A DNA stretch of 64,000 nucleotides from Paraburkholderia panacisoli (GTDB taxonomy: Bacteria > Pseudomonadota > Gammaproteobacteria > Burkholderiales > Burkholderiaceae): the NCBI RefSeq assembly GCF_008369935.1, contig NZ_VTUZ01000013.1:182391-246390 (forward strand). The letters are read 5' to 3'. Under the pieces are notes generated by a model. That model was not told the DNA's origin. It ran no database searches and worked only from the letters and a program-made list of their open reading frames with translations. Shown piece by piece: positions 18,067 through 27,564 of the stretch. Within the stretch, counting starts at the first letter, position 1. Each line of letters opens with the position of its first letter. The position numbers and the translations under genes are program-made.

Positions 18067-19308
18067 ATGAGCAATCCCCTTGCACAACCGCTGCGGTTAC
18101 CCGGCGGCGCCATTCTCGCAAACCGCCTCGCCAAGGCAGCCATGAGCGAAGGCATGGCCGATGCCAACAATCATTCGACACCGCGCCTTGAAGCGTTGTA
18201 CCGGCGCTGGGCGCGCTCGGGCGCTGGACTGCTTCTCTCCGGCAACATCCAGGTCGACCGGTGGCATCTCGAGCGCCCGGGCAATATCGTCATCGACGAC
18301 GACAGCGGGCAGGAGCAACTCGCGCGACTCGCCGCGGCTGGAACGTCGGAAGGCGCCCATTTCTGGGCCCAGCTCGGTCATACCGGGCGCCAGGTGCAAG
18401 ACGCGATCAATAGCTCGCCACTTGCGCCTTCTTCAGTGGATATCGACGTCATGCGGGGCGCCGGGTTCTCGTTTGCCACGCCGCGTGAGATGACCGAGGA
18501 GCAGATCCAGCAGGCTATCGGGCAATTCGCCTTTGCGGCTGGGAAAGTGCGCGAGGCCGGTTTCACCGGTGTGTCACTGCACGGGGCGCACGGCTATCTG
18601 ATTTCGCAGTTCCTTAGCCCGCTTGCCAACAAGCGCACAGACCGCTGGGGTGGTTCGCTTGAAAATCGCTTCCGTTTCGTGCTGGAGGTCCTGGTTGCGG
18701 TTCGCCGCGCCGTTGGTCCCGACTTTCCGGTTGCGCTGAAGCTCAATTCATCTGATTTCCAGAAGGGCGGATTCACCAACGCCGAGTGCATCGAACTCGT
18801 CAAGAAGCTCAACGATTCGTCGCTCGATCTGCTCGAGCTATCGGGCGGATCGCTCGAGCAACCGAAGATGGCCGGCCTCACGCTCAAGGACGAGGGAGAA
18901 GATGTGCCACGCGAAAGTACTGTCAGGCGCGAAGCATTCTTTGTGGACTTCGCGGCAGCGGTTCGTGCAGCGGCGACGATGCCGGTGATGGTGGTCGGTG
19001 GATTTCGCACGACGGCAGCCATGATCGAATCGCTTGAACGCGGTGAACTGGATGTCATCGGGCTCGGCCGTCCGATCATTGCCGATCCTGAAGTTCCGAA
19101 GCGCATTCTCTCCGGTGAAGTTGATCGCGCGCCCAGCCCTGAAGCTGCGCTCCATCCGTTTCACCTCCTGCCGTGGAACAACATGCAACTCGAGCGTCTG
19201 GCAGACGGGCTCGACCCGGATTTGTCGCTGGAGGGTGCCGATGCCGTGGCGCACTTCACGGAGCTCGAGACGCGCAACATGGCCGCATTGCTGCAGCATC
19301 GGGCTTAA
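18067..19308 (+). CDS. NADH:flavin oxidoreductase, old yellow enzyme family
   Basis: 413 residues from ATG 18067 (ATG 18055 also possible; neither has a strong site). FMN-dependent TIM barrel with HGAHGYLISQFLSP, the substrate His-x-x-His pair, NKRTDRWGGSLENRFRF, and the phosphate-binding VGGF / GLGRPIIADP segments. OYE enzymes reduce activated C=C bonds of enones or nitro compounds with NAD(P)H. The C-terminal WNNMQLERLADGLDPD tail is typical of the Burkholderia subgroup. Likely induced by electrophiles through the adjacent TetR protein. Confidence 0.9.
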   Translation: MSNPLAQPLRLPGGAILANRLAKAAMSEGMADANNHSTPRLEALYRRWARSGAGLLLSGNIQVDRWHLERPGNIVIDDDSGQEQLARLAAAGTSEGAHFWAQLGHTGRQVQDAINSSPLAPSSVDIDVMRGAGFSFATPREMTEEQIQQAIGQFAFAAGKVREAGFTGVSLHGAHGYLISQFLSPLANKRTDRWGGSLENRFRFVLEVLVAVRRAVGPDFPVALKLNSSDFQKGGFTNAECIELVKKLNDSSLDLLELSGGSLEQPKMAGLTLKDEGEDVPRESTVRREAFFVDFAAAVRAAATMPVMVVGGFRTTAAMIESLERGELDVIGLGRPIIADPEVPKRILSGEVDRAPSPEAALHPFHLLPWNNMQLERLADGLDPDLSLEGADAVAHFTELETRNMAALLQHRA

Positions 19309-19473
19309 GCCATTGTCCGATCTGGAGTACCGGTTTTTCGTTTCGCGACGCGATTGAGCGGTGCGTGAAACCGACATCGCGTTTTTCTGCTGAGTGGCAG
19401 CCTCGCCCGAACGCCGTCTTGCAACACGGGGCGTTCGGGGATGCTGCTCAGACAAACTCAGTCACGCGCGCTG

Positions 19474-19809
19474 CTATTTGTATTCGACCAGCACTTCGCG
19501 GTATGGCTTGCTACCCTCGTTGCGTGCTTTGTGCGTCGCGGGAACCTTGGCACCCTTGCCGATCTCGGACAGCACTTCCAGATACCCATTCTCGCATTTG
19601 AGTGAGTAAATCGCGCCTGTCGGCACGTCGAAGATGCCGAGATCCCCGCCGTTTTCGTCGAATATATGCAAGGGTGCACCTTCGATCGCGTACCACATGT
19701 AGGAATGCGTGTGGGTGTGTACGGGTGTTTCCTCGCCTGGTGCGAGAACGAAGTTCCATACGATGACCTTGTCATTCTCAAACACTTTTTCACTGCCGAC
19801 GCCAGCCAT
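19474..19809 (-). CDS. Small single-domain cupin protein
   Basis: 111 residues with AAGGAG before the ATG. The cupin metal motif is visible as HTHTHSYMWYAIEG (around 31-44) with the second motif near FDVPTGAIYSLKCENG. Members of this group bind a metal and often have unknown or isomerase/dioxygenase roles. Divergent from the AraC gene at 20105, which may regulate it. Confidence 0.8.
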   Translation of the reverse strand: MAGVGSEKVFENDKVIVWNFVLAPGEETPVHTHTHSYMWYAIEGAPLHIFDENGGDLGIFDVPTGAIYSLKCENGYLEVLSEIGKGAKVPATHKARNEGSKPYREVLVEYK

Positions 19810-20104
19810 GATCGTCTCCTTGAGTGTGCAAATTTAGTGAGGGGCATCCTGCATTGCAGCAAACGCCATTCACGTTCTGACTTCGAAACGTGTTTGACGG
19901 CCGCTGGCCATCATTCGATAGCTGCGGTGCGAGAGAGCCTGTATGCAGAGTAGGCGAATGTCCCACTTGTCGTGGTCCCGGCCATATGGAAACTTGTCGG
20001 CGACGAGGCCGATTTGTCATTCCGTATGGTGATCTTTTTTGCGCGAAGCGGCCGAGACAGTGGGAACGCTTTTGAATTCATCGGGACGGCAGGAGGCAAT
20101 CACC

Positions 20105-20956
20105 ATGTCGGAACCTTTACGAATCATTCACGGGCCGTTCGGACGAGTGGCGCTGCTGCTGCTGGACAAAAGCATGGTCCTCCATGCGCATCGGGTTTCC
20201 CACGTCATCTTTAAAGAGGGCGGTCCTGACATAGGGTTCGGGGTCCGCAACCGTGAGTATGTTTTGTCAGACAAGAACGTGCTGCTGGTGAATGCGTGGG
20301 AGCCGCATTTCTATGAGCATCGCCCGCAATCGCAGCCCACGGTGCTGCTCGCACTTTATCTGGAGCCGGACTGGTTGAGAGATGTCGACCGGCGTTTCGC
20401 GTACAGTATTCATCCCCGCTTCTTTCCGAACTCGTCCGTGTTGTTGCAGGGCAAGCTCAGCCGCCTTCATTCTGACCTGCTCGATATTCTGACCGACCGC
20501 GAAGGCCGGTCGCTTCAAGCGGTCCACGGACTGATCGCCGACTTGACCGGTGAACTGGTCGGTCCATCGTCCCGCGGGAACACACTTTCAGCAGCCGGAC
20601 TCGTTGGTGGTATCGCGTACGACATCAGGATTCGTCGTGCGATCGACGCAATGAAAGAGGTGAGGGGTATCACGCCCGACTTCGACGATCTTGCACAAAG
20701 GGTTGGGCTATCGCGTCCGCATTTCTTCCATCTATTCCGCAAGCAGACAGGCATGACGCCGGCGACTTTCAGCAGCATGCTGAAGATGGATCTGTCGATC
20801 GAAAATGTTTCGCAGCAAACCATGGCGCTTCAGGATATCGCGCTCAATCTGGGGTTTGACTCGCCGGGAAACTTCACGCGTTTCTTTGTTCGTCAGCAAG
20901 GCGTGACACCCAGCCAATACAGACGCAACGTCCAATATGTTCCCGCGCAAGGGTAG
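20105..20956 (+). CDS. AraC-family transcriptional regulator
   Basis: 283 residues from ATG 20105, which has an ideal AGGAGG; the frame is open further upstream. N-terminal cupin-type sensor (VSHVIFKEGGPDIGFGV), C-terminal two-HTH AraC domain (LAQRVGLSRPHFFHLFRKQT and LGFDSPGNFTRFFVRQQGVT). Divergent from the small cupin gene; a link to it is inferred from position only. Confidence 0.85.
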   Translation: MSEPLRIIHGPFGRVALLLLDKSMVLHAHRVSHVIFKEGGPDIGFGVRNREYVLSDKNVLLVNAWEPHFYEHRPQSQPTVLLALYLEPDWLRDVDRRFAYSIHPRFFPNSSVLLQGKLSRLHSDLLDILTDREGRSLQAVHGLIADLTGELVGPSSRGNTLSAAGLVGGIAYDIRIRRAIDAMKEVRGITPDFDDLAQRVGLSRPHFFHLFRKQTGMTPATFSSMLKMDLSIENVSQQTMALQDIALNLGFDSPGNFTRFFVRQQGVTPSQYRRNVQYVPAQG

Positions 20957-21095
20957 TGACCGGCCGAGCGTGTCAAGTTTCAGTCACTTATCTTCGGCGG
21001 CCGAGTCGCCGCTCCCGGTATGGTGTGAGATGTACCTCTATACCGATCATGTCCGACCACGCGTGCTCGCGGCAAATCATGTCAGCGAGCACCGA

Positions 21096-21794
21096 TTAGG
21101 CGATACCTCCCAACTTCAATGCATCGACGGCCATATGTGCGCCGAGGGTAACCAGAACGATTCCCATAGTCCAGCGTTGAGCCAGCAAGAGTCTCGGACG
21201 GCAGGCTAGGAACGTTGCCATGCTGCCGGAGCAGATCGCCACGAGGCCATTGACCGACGCGAACGCGACAATCAACGACGAACCGAGTACGAGCGATTGC
21301 CTGAGAACGCTGCCTTGCTGATAGTCGATGAATTGCGGCAGGAGTGACAGAAAGATCATTGCGAGCTTGGGATTCAACAGGCTGGTCGTTGCGCCCATCG
21401 CGAAGAGCCGGCGGGGCTTTTCGCGAGGCAGATCGCGAACCTCCAGCGGAGAACGGCCTCCAGGCTTCACGGCCTGCCACGCCAGATAGAACAGATACAC
21501 AGCGCCCCCTGCGCCCAAAACGCCGCCTGCATAGGGCACGCTCAGGAAGAACGCCGTGATGCCGAACGCTGCCCCAAACATATAGAAGAGGTATCCGAGC
21601 ATCACGCCCGCAAGCGAAATGAGCCCGGCCGTTCGTCCTTGCGCAATCGAGCGCGACATCACGTAGATCATGTTCGGGCCCAGTGTCACCGCAAGCAATC
21701 CGCCGACCACCAGAAATCCATAAATCGATACCGCAGCGCGCATTTTCGCGGGCTCCATCAAATGGTCATCGGTCGTAGTATCGGTTCGATGCAT
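21096..21794 (-). CDS. LysE/RhtB-family amino-acid exporter
   Basis: 232 residues, about six membrane helices. LysE-family marks include GPNMIYVMSRSIAQGRTAG and LLNPKLAMIFLSLLPQFI. These proteins export amino acids or homoserine lactones across the inner membrane. Divergent from a LysR gene 52 bp away, the usual LysE/LysG-type arrangement, so expression is probably controlled by that regulator. A few N-terminal Met choices exist; the longest is used. Confidence 0.9.
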   Translation of the reverse strand: MHRTDTTTDDHLMEPAKMRAAVSIYGFLVVGGLLAVTLGPNMIYVMSRSIAQGRTAGLISLAGVMLGYLFYMFGAAFGITAFFLSVPYAGGVLGAGGAVYLFYLAWQAVKPGGRSPLEVRDLPREKPRRLFAMGATTSLLNPKLAMIFLSLLPQFIDYQQGSVLRQSLVLGSSLIVAFASVNGLVAICSGSMATFLACRPRLLLAQRWTMGIVLVTLGAHMAVDALKLGGIA

Positions 21795-21815
21795 GCTTTA
21801 GTAAAACGCATTAAA

Positions 21816-21832
21816 CTGAATCTATTATTCAG
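21816..21832. promoter_or_regulatory. LysR-type binding dyad
   Basis: CTGAAT-CTATT-ATTCAG is a perfect 6-bp inverted repeat with a 5-bp spacer in the 52-bp gap between the divergent lysE-like and lysR-like genes, 15 bp from the LysR start. Position and AT-rich dyad fit a LysR recognition/autoregulation site. Confidence 0.6.
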
Positions 21833-21846
21833 ATTTTCTGACTAAA

Positions 21847-22695
21847 ATGAAAAAGCTTGATCTGGACGTGCTCGAAATGGTGGTGGCGATCGCCGATACG
21901 GGATCGTTTGTTCGAGGGGCGGAGTCCGTGCATCGGTCGCCGTCGGCGGTGAGCATGCAGATCAAGGCGCTTGAAGAAGCACTGGGAAAGCCGCTCTTCG
22001 AGCGAAGCACCCGCAACGTAGCGATTACGACGGAGGGAAAGACGCTTCTGGACTACGGCCGTCGCATGCTTGCGATGCGTGATGAAGCATGGGCGTCGGT
22101 GGTTCGCCCGGAGATGAAGGGCCGCGTCACCATCGGCGTTCCTGACGACTACGCTTCGTCGTTGCTGCCGCAGGTTCTGGCAAAGTTCGCGGTTGCTCAT
22201 CCGCGCGTAGAAATTCGGGTGATCGGTCTGCCAAGCAGTGCGCTCGCTCCACTGCTTAGAGACAACACGCTCGACCTGGCCTGTATCACGAAAACAAGGG
22301 GCATCGCGGGCGAATTCATCCGGTTCGAGCCGATGGTTTGGGCCGGGTCGCCCGCAAGAAAAGTGTGGAAAGAGCGCCCGCTTTCAATCGCCGTTTTCGC
22401 GCAGGGAAGTACTGCACGCGCCAATGCCATCAGCGCGCTCCAAAGGGAAAATATTAAGTATCGTATGTCCTACGAGAGCCCGAGCTTGTTGGGCCTTATC
22501 AGCATGGTCGAAGCAGGGCTCGCGATAGCGCCTCTTGCAAGATGCAGCATACCGGGACACCTCGTTCAGCTCTCGCAGAACGAAGGGTTGCCGCCACTGA
22601 ATGACCTCGAAGTCGTCCTTGCCCGCAGTGGGCGCTCCGGGCGACCGCCCTGTGATTTTCTCGCTGAACAGATTCTGGCTGAATTGAGGAACTGA
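21847..22695 (+). CDS. LysR-family regulator of the adjacent LysE exporter
   Basis: 282 residues. The winged HTH occupies about 1-60 (LDLDVLEMVVAIADTGSFVR, SVHRSPSAVSMQIKALEEAL), followed by a periplasmic-binding-like effector domain. The promoter region shared with the exporter holds a perfect dyad. By analogy with LysG it would activate export in response to an amino acid; the effector is unknown. Confidence 0.9.
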   Translation: MKKLDLDVLEMVVAIADTGSFVRGAESVHRSPSAVSMQIKALEEALGKPLFERSTRNVAITTEGKTLLDYGRRMLAMRDEAWASVVRPEMKGRVTIGVPDDYASSLLPQVLAKFAVAHPRVEIRVIGLPSSALAPLLRDNTLDLACITKTRGIAGEFIRFEPMVWAGSPARKVWKERPLSIAVFAQGSTARANAISALQRENIKYRMSYESPSLLGLISMVEAGLAIAPLARCSIPGHLVQLSQNEGLPPLNDLEVVLARSGRSGRPPCDFLAEQILAELRN

Positions 22696-23062
22696 GCCGG
22701 TCGCTGGATGGCCGAATATCGCCGCTCGTAAGCGGCTATTGCCTTCAATTCAGTGCCGCCTTGCGTTGGGATCGATCTGGGACCTTCGATGTTTGAGGGA
22801 ACAGGTCCGAGCGATCACTCATGGCGGGAGTAGCGACTTCATCTCAACGAGCAAAGAGGAGTCCAGTTCAGCCTCCGTGCAGTAGCACGAAGTGCGGCTT
22901 AGGCGACGGGCCGCTGAAGCGACTGTCTCGGCCGCATTCTGACGGCACCTTGCAGCGCATTGGATCTAGCGGCACAACGTCACTTTAGAAGCGGCGCTTG
23001 TGAATGCCGTCGCGGCCCGGTATCGCTCCCGTTATGCCACGACGTGACATTCCCGGCAGCAT
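22696..23062. other. Gap, no gene seen
   Basis: Intergenic between convergent LysR and NnrU-like genes; no ORF, repeat or convincing hairpin with U-tract was found. Confidence 0.5.
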
Positions 23063-23755
23063 CTACAGCCAGCGCCAAATGCCCGCCGGCCAACCGGCAA
23101 GTGGAATATGCGCCCAAGTCCCTGCGAGCCAAACGACAAGGCCCCCCAAAAGCGCGTGCAAGCCGAACCCGCCCAGCCGCGCACGGCCGGCGGCGATCGC
23201 CGCGAATGGCAGGTAGCTTGTCTTCGACTCCCACTCAGGCCACAGATCGGGCTGCAGCCGCTGCTTCTTCCGATCCTGCAATGCGGCGCCGACCAGCGCG
23301 AGCACGACCATGGCGGCTGCAAGTACGATGTTCCTGGTTACCGGGAACACGGCGATATGGCACAGTCCCCAAAGCGCGAACGACCACATCATCGGGTGGC
23401 GCGTCACCGCGTACACGCCGCGCGCCGTTTCAGGGAACGAGCCGGGACGGCCGCCAGTGGCCAGCGCCGGATTGCGGATCAGGGAGCCCATCAGGAGGAT
23501 CGACGCGATCAGCATGAGCACAGTCGCAACCGCCCAGAGCCCGTCTCCGACCGGCCATAGTGGCGCGGAGATTGGCGCCTTTCGGTAAGCCAGGATCAGC
23601 CAGCCGAATGTCAGGATCGCAACCAGCGAATAGACACCCTGGAACCCCCTTTCACCCATTGCGCGGACCAAACCCCCGCGCAGCGGATGGGACAGGAGAA
23701 AGTGGCTCCCCACGAAGGCGACTGCCGCCGCCACAACTGCATCGATGCTTCCCAT
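23063..23755 (-). CDS. NnrU-family membrane protein
   Basis: 230 residues with six or more hydrophobic segments and the NnrU/isoprenylcysteine-methyltransferase-like motif TRHPMMWSFALWGLCHI. NnrU is linked to nitrite/nitric-oxide metabolism in denitrifiers, but no nir/nor genes are present here. Family members elsewhere (e.g. Z-ISO) bind heme. The function is therefore open. Confidence 0.82.
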   Translation of the reverse strand: MGSIDAVVAAAVAFVGSHFLLSHPLRGGLVRAMGERGFQGVYSLVAILTFGWLILAYRKAPISAPLWPVGDGLWAVATVLMLIASILLMGSLIRNPALATGGRPGSFPETARGVYAVTRHPMMWSFALWGLCHIAVFPVTRNIVLAAAMVVLALVGAALQDRKKQRLQPDLWPEWESKTSYLPFAAIAAGRARLGGFGLHALLGGLVVWLAGTWAHIPLAGWPAGIWRWL

Positions 23756-23954
23756 TGGCCGGGCTCCTCAAGTCATATCGTCGGCTGACCGTGTGCCGTG
23801 TGCAGTGGAGAATACTACTTCGTGTGCTGCAAAGACCGAGTTGACCTTCGCGACATTTCGATTTACTGGGTGTCGGCGCTGGCCGCCGCGCGCATCCGTT
23901 CGCGCAAAGTCGGAACCCGCTCGGGTTGATTTCATGCTTCGGGCAACGCCCGCG

Positions 23955-26900
23955 CTACACGAGGAGTACAGCGTCCATCGCAGGCAGATAACTGTTGAAG
24001 CCCGCTTCCACGAGGGCTGCGCGTACACGTTCGAGTTCGCGTCGTGTGTCTTCGTTAGTCGGGTCTTGCTTCGCATGAGCGAGACCACGGCCGCGAGCCG
24101 CGAACAACTCCGCCCACGGCAACGGCTCGACGCGCGTGTAGTCTTCGAGGGCGCTGACATAGCACAATGCGCCTGACGGCTCGCCGGCGGTCAGCATCGC
24201 TTCAATGGCGTCGCGGTAGAACCACAAATGGTTGTGGCCAACCGCGCCGCGCCGCAACATCCCGGCGCCTTCGGCAAGCAGACGCATGCGCTCGCCATCG
24301 TCCTCGACTGCGCGGCTCAGTGCGCCCACGGCCTTGGGTGCGGAGAATTGAGTTCCCACTTCGCGGCAAATCGCGAGTGCTTCACGTAGCAACTGCGCGG
24401 CCTCTCGCCGATGCCCGCTATCGAGCAGCACGCGCGCTCGCATTTCCATGTTCTGCGCTTCGAAGCGACGTGCTCCCAGTTGACGGATGATCTGCAACTC
24501 GCGCTCGAGATGGACGAGCGCGCCATTCATGTCGCCCATTTCATAGCATGCAAAAACACCCAGCGTTTCGCACAGCATTTGCGCGCGCGGCTGGCCGACC
24601 AGCGCGGCGGCGTGTGCGGCGGCGCTTGCGTCTTCGCGTGCCGCGAATGCCTCGTTGAGGTAGATCCGGCTGAAGCCTGCCATCGAACGATTGGCAACCT
24701 CGACGCGGCCGAAGCCATGTTCGCGACTCAATGCGACGCACCGGCTAAAGTGCTCGAAAGCGGTGCGCATACGTCCTTGCGCGTAGGCAGCATCCGCGAG
24801 GCCGCCGAGCGCCCGCGCCTCCGCTTCCGGCAAGCCGAGGCGCTGTGCATAGGCGAGGCCATGCTCGTGCTCGATGCGGCAATCTTCGATTCTGCCGAGC
24901 GGAAAGAGGATGTTGCCGCGAAGATGATGCAGGCGCGCGAGTTCAGCCACCTTGTTCAGCCGTTGCGCCACTTGCTGGGCTGCGTCGAGCAGTGAGAGGG
25001 CTTCGTCGAGACCTTCGCTCACGCGCAGACCCTCGGCGAGCCCAAGCTGGGCCTGACAGAGATCCCCGTCGTCGGGAGCGGCGGCCACGGCCGCCCGGTA
25101 CGTCGCGATCGACGCTGCGATGTCGCCGAGATCTCGCTGGAGTTCGCCCTTGAAACAGGTCAGGGCGTGGCGATCCGTATCCCTTTGCGCGATTTGCAGA
25201 CCTCGCTCGACTAGCCGGAATGCCGCTTCGGTCAAGTAGGTCGCGCGTTGTGCGATTGCCGCGTCGAGGTAGGCCTGCGGTGCCCGTTCGTCCTCGGCGC
25301 GATCGAGATGCTGGGCGCGCAGTACGGGGTCGGCCGCGGCAAACCAGTCGGCTGCCCGGCGATGCAACTCGCGCCGGCGCGAGCGCAGCAACGTCGAGTA
25401 GGTGCTCTCCTGGATGAGCGCGTGGGCAAAAAGGAAGTCTTCGCCCTCGGGTAACACAAGCGCGTTGGCGACGAGCCCATGACAAACGTAGTCTGGCGCA
25501 TCGATCAGACGCCGCAGCAAGGCGAGCCCAAAGCGCTGTCCAATCACCGCGGCAGCCTGGAAAGCCTCGCGGTCTCGCGATGACAGCCTGTCCATGCGAG
25601 CCAGCACGAGGCTCTGGATCGTTGCGGGGACCGCCTCGACGCTGCCTTCCTCGGCGTTATGCAGGAGCTGCTCGAGGAACAGCGGGTTGCCGCCGGCTCG
25701 TTCGATGCACGCGAGCGCGACGCGCTGGCTCGCATCGATAAACGTGCCGGCAAGCTTCAGCGCCTCCTCGCTGCGCAGCGGACCCAGATCGATTGTGGCG
25801 AAAGAAGTGCCGTGGCAACTTGCTCGCCATCCCGCGTCGAGCGGATCGCCGTCCACCCGCGAAGTCATCACAAGCAGGCCCGGACCGTTCGCGATGGCCA
25901 CGGCGAAGGCGGCCAGGTAGCCGAGCACCTGTGGGTCGGCCCAATGAAGGTCTTCCACGACAATCATGGTGGGCTTGTGGCGGCAGACATCCTCCGCGAT
26001 CGCCGCTGCAACCGCGCGCTTGCCGCGCGTGCGTGCGGTATTGTCCATCGCGTCGTAAAGCGTGCGCCACTCCCCGGTTTGCGTGAGGTCGAGGATGTCA
26101 TGAAGAAACATGAGCTGATCACGGCTGACAGCCTCGGATGCGACCACCCGTTCCGCGGCGGCGCGCCGTTCATCCGAGCCGGCCGCAGACGACAGGCCCA
26201 ACAGGCTGCCGACAATCGTGCGGATCGGGGCTTGGCCTTTGCCCATGCCAAAATCCAGCACGAGCCCGCGATGACTCGCGAAGCCCAGCGTTTCGACGAA
26301 CCGGCGCATCTCTTCGACGAGCCGTGTCTTGCCGATGCCAGCCTCACCGCGCACATAGACGACGTGACCGGCCCGCTGTTCGAGGCACGCGTGGGCCAGG
26401 CCCTTGAACTGCTCGAACTCGGCCCGGCGGCCGACAAAAACGCTGCGGCTGGCGCTAACGGGTTCGAGCGCGAGACCGCGTAGACGCCACACGTGCACCG
26501 GCAAGTCAATTCCCTTGAAGCGCATCTCGCCGACGGCTTCGCTCATAACAGAGTCACCGAGCGCGCGATGGACTCCCTCCGAGAGCAGCGTCTCACCCGG
26601 GCCGGCGGCGGCGACCAGCCGCGCGGCGAGGTTCACGGAGTCGCCGAGCACCGTGTAGTCCTGAACATCCGCGCGCTCGAGCGGACCCGCGACCACCTCT
26701 CCACTGGCGATGCCCACATGCGCCCTCAGCGCAGGCGACGCTTGCCCGCCCAGTTCGTTAAGTGCCTCATGAATCTCCAATGCCGCGCGCGCCGCGCGCA
26801 GCGGATCGGTGTCGTGCGCGAGCGGCGCGCCGAAGATGGCCATCACGGCATCGCCGATGTGCTTGTCGATCGTCCCGCCGTAGCCGAGGACGATTCGGTC

Positions 26901-27239
26901 GACGAGCGCTGTATAGCGACCGGTCAACTCGCGCAACTCTTCAGGATCGAGCGTTTGCGACAGCGCGGTAAAACCGCACAGATCGGCGAACAGAATCGTG
27001 ACTTGCCGGCGCTCGCTCACAGGCGCACCCACAGCGGGCGGTGGTGTGCACAGCGTGGCGGCGCGCTGGTCGGCAATCGCCGCCAACAGGCGCTTGCGGT
27101 GGCCGAGCGAGAGGACGCCAAGCTCCTTGAGGTCCGCGTCGTCGAGCTGCTCCAGCAGGGCGAGATCGATGTCATTCGCGGCAAATGCCGGTGCATATTG
27201 TTCAAGTCCCAATGCATGCAGCCACTGACCGATATCCAT
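23955..27239 (-). CDS. Class III adenylate/guanylate cyclase with SAM, AAA ATPase and TPR domains
   Basis: 1094 residues. N-terminal SAM domain (1-60), class III cyclase (about 75-255), STAND/AAA ATPase (about 265-520) and a long C-terminal TPR array (about 600-1090). The cyclase keeps both metal aspartates (D86 in FADLCGF, D130 in IGDAVMA), Lys126 and Asp194 (QDYTVLGD), which favour ATP, and the transition-state N203/R207. Walker A is GEAGIGKT at 298-305 and Walker B is MIVVEDLHWAD. It should make cAMP under control of ligand or partner binding to the ATPase/TPR part. It is divergent from a SulP transporter carrying a cNMP-binding domain, suggesting a local producer/receiver pair. Confidence 0.9.
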   Translation of the reverse strand: MDIGQWLHALGLEQYAPAFAANDIDLALLEQLDDADLKELGVLSLGHRKRLLAAIADQRAATLCTPPPAVGAPVSERRQVTILFADLCGFTALSQTLDPEELRELTGRYTALVDRIVLGYGGTIDKHIGDAVMAIFGAPLAHDTDPLRAARAALEIHEALNELGGQASPALRAHVGIASGEVVAGPLERADVQDYTVLGDSVNLAARLVAAAGPGETLLSEGVHRALGDSVMSEAVGEMRFKGIDLPVHVWRLRGLALEPVSASRSVFVGRRAEFEQFKGLAHACLEQRAGHVVYVRGEAGIGKTRLVEEMRRFVETLGFASHRGLVLDFGMGKGQAPIRTIVGSLLGLSSAAGSDERRAAAERVVASEAVSRDQLMFLHDILDLTQTGEWRTLYDAMDNTARTRGKRAVAAAIAEDVCRHKPTMIVVEDLHWADPQVLGYLAAFAVAIANGPGLLVMTSRVDGDPLDAGWRASCHGTSFATIDLGPLRSEEALKLAGTFIDASQRVALACIERAGGNPLFLEQLLHNAEEGSVEAVPATIQSLVLARMDRLSSRDREAFQAAAVIGQRFGLALLRRLIDAPDYVCHGLVANALVLPEGEDFLFAHALIQESTYSTLLRSRRRELHRRAADWFAAADPVLRAQHLDRAEDERAPQAYLDAAIAQRATYLTEAAFRLVERGLQIAQRDTDRHALTCFKGELQRDLGDIAASIATYRAAVAAAPDDGDLCQAQLGLAEGLRVSEGLDEALSLLDAAQQVAQRLNKVAELARLHHLRGNILFPLGRIEDCRIEHEHGLAYAQRLGLPEAEARALGGLADAAYAQGRMRTAFEHFSRCVALSREHGFGRVEVANRSMAGFSRIYLNEAFAAREDASAAAHAAALVGQPRAQMLCETLGVFACYEMGDMNGALVHLERELQIIRQLGARRFEAQNMEMRARVLLDSGHRREAAQLLREALAICREVGTQFSAPKAVGALSRAVEDDGERMRLLAEGAGMLRRGAVGHNHLWFYRDAIEAMLTAGEPSGALCYVSALEDYTRVEPLPWAELFAARGRGLAHAKQDPTNEDTRRELERVRAALVEAGFNSYLPAMDAVLLV

Positions 27240-27564
27240 CGCCGCCGCCTAACCCGATGTGTTCGAACGTGCCCATTGCGTCGCAAGGCGGTCTGCCGGA
27301 TTGAATGTCCGCCGGGCCGCGTTGCATCCACCTGTCATACTAATTAATCGATGCACCGCCCTTAGCCGGACGATGAGCGTTGCAAGGTATGCCGTGTCCA
27401 AGGCACTCCTGACAAAAATACAGTGTACGTTCAGCCTGAAGGAGATGTGTGACGTGCGGCAGTGCGTTTGACACTGGTCGAGGCCGCGATGGATACTGGA
27501 CAACGAATCGGGCACGGTCTCGGGCGAAGAGGCAAGCAATGTCTGTCGCTCGTCATCCGCAACG
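27240..27564. other. Divergent promoter region of cyclase and SulP genes
   Basis: About 325 bp, less GC-rich around 27335-27460. No CRP-type TGTGA-N6-TCACA dyad or clear sigma-70 pair was found by eye, and no gene. Confidence 0.5.
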
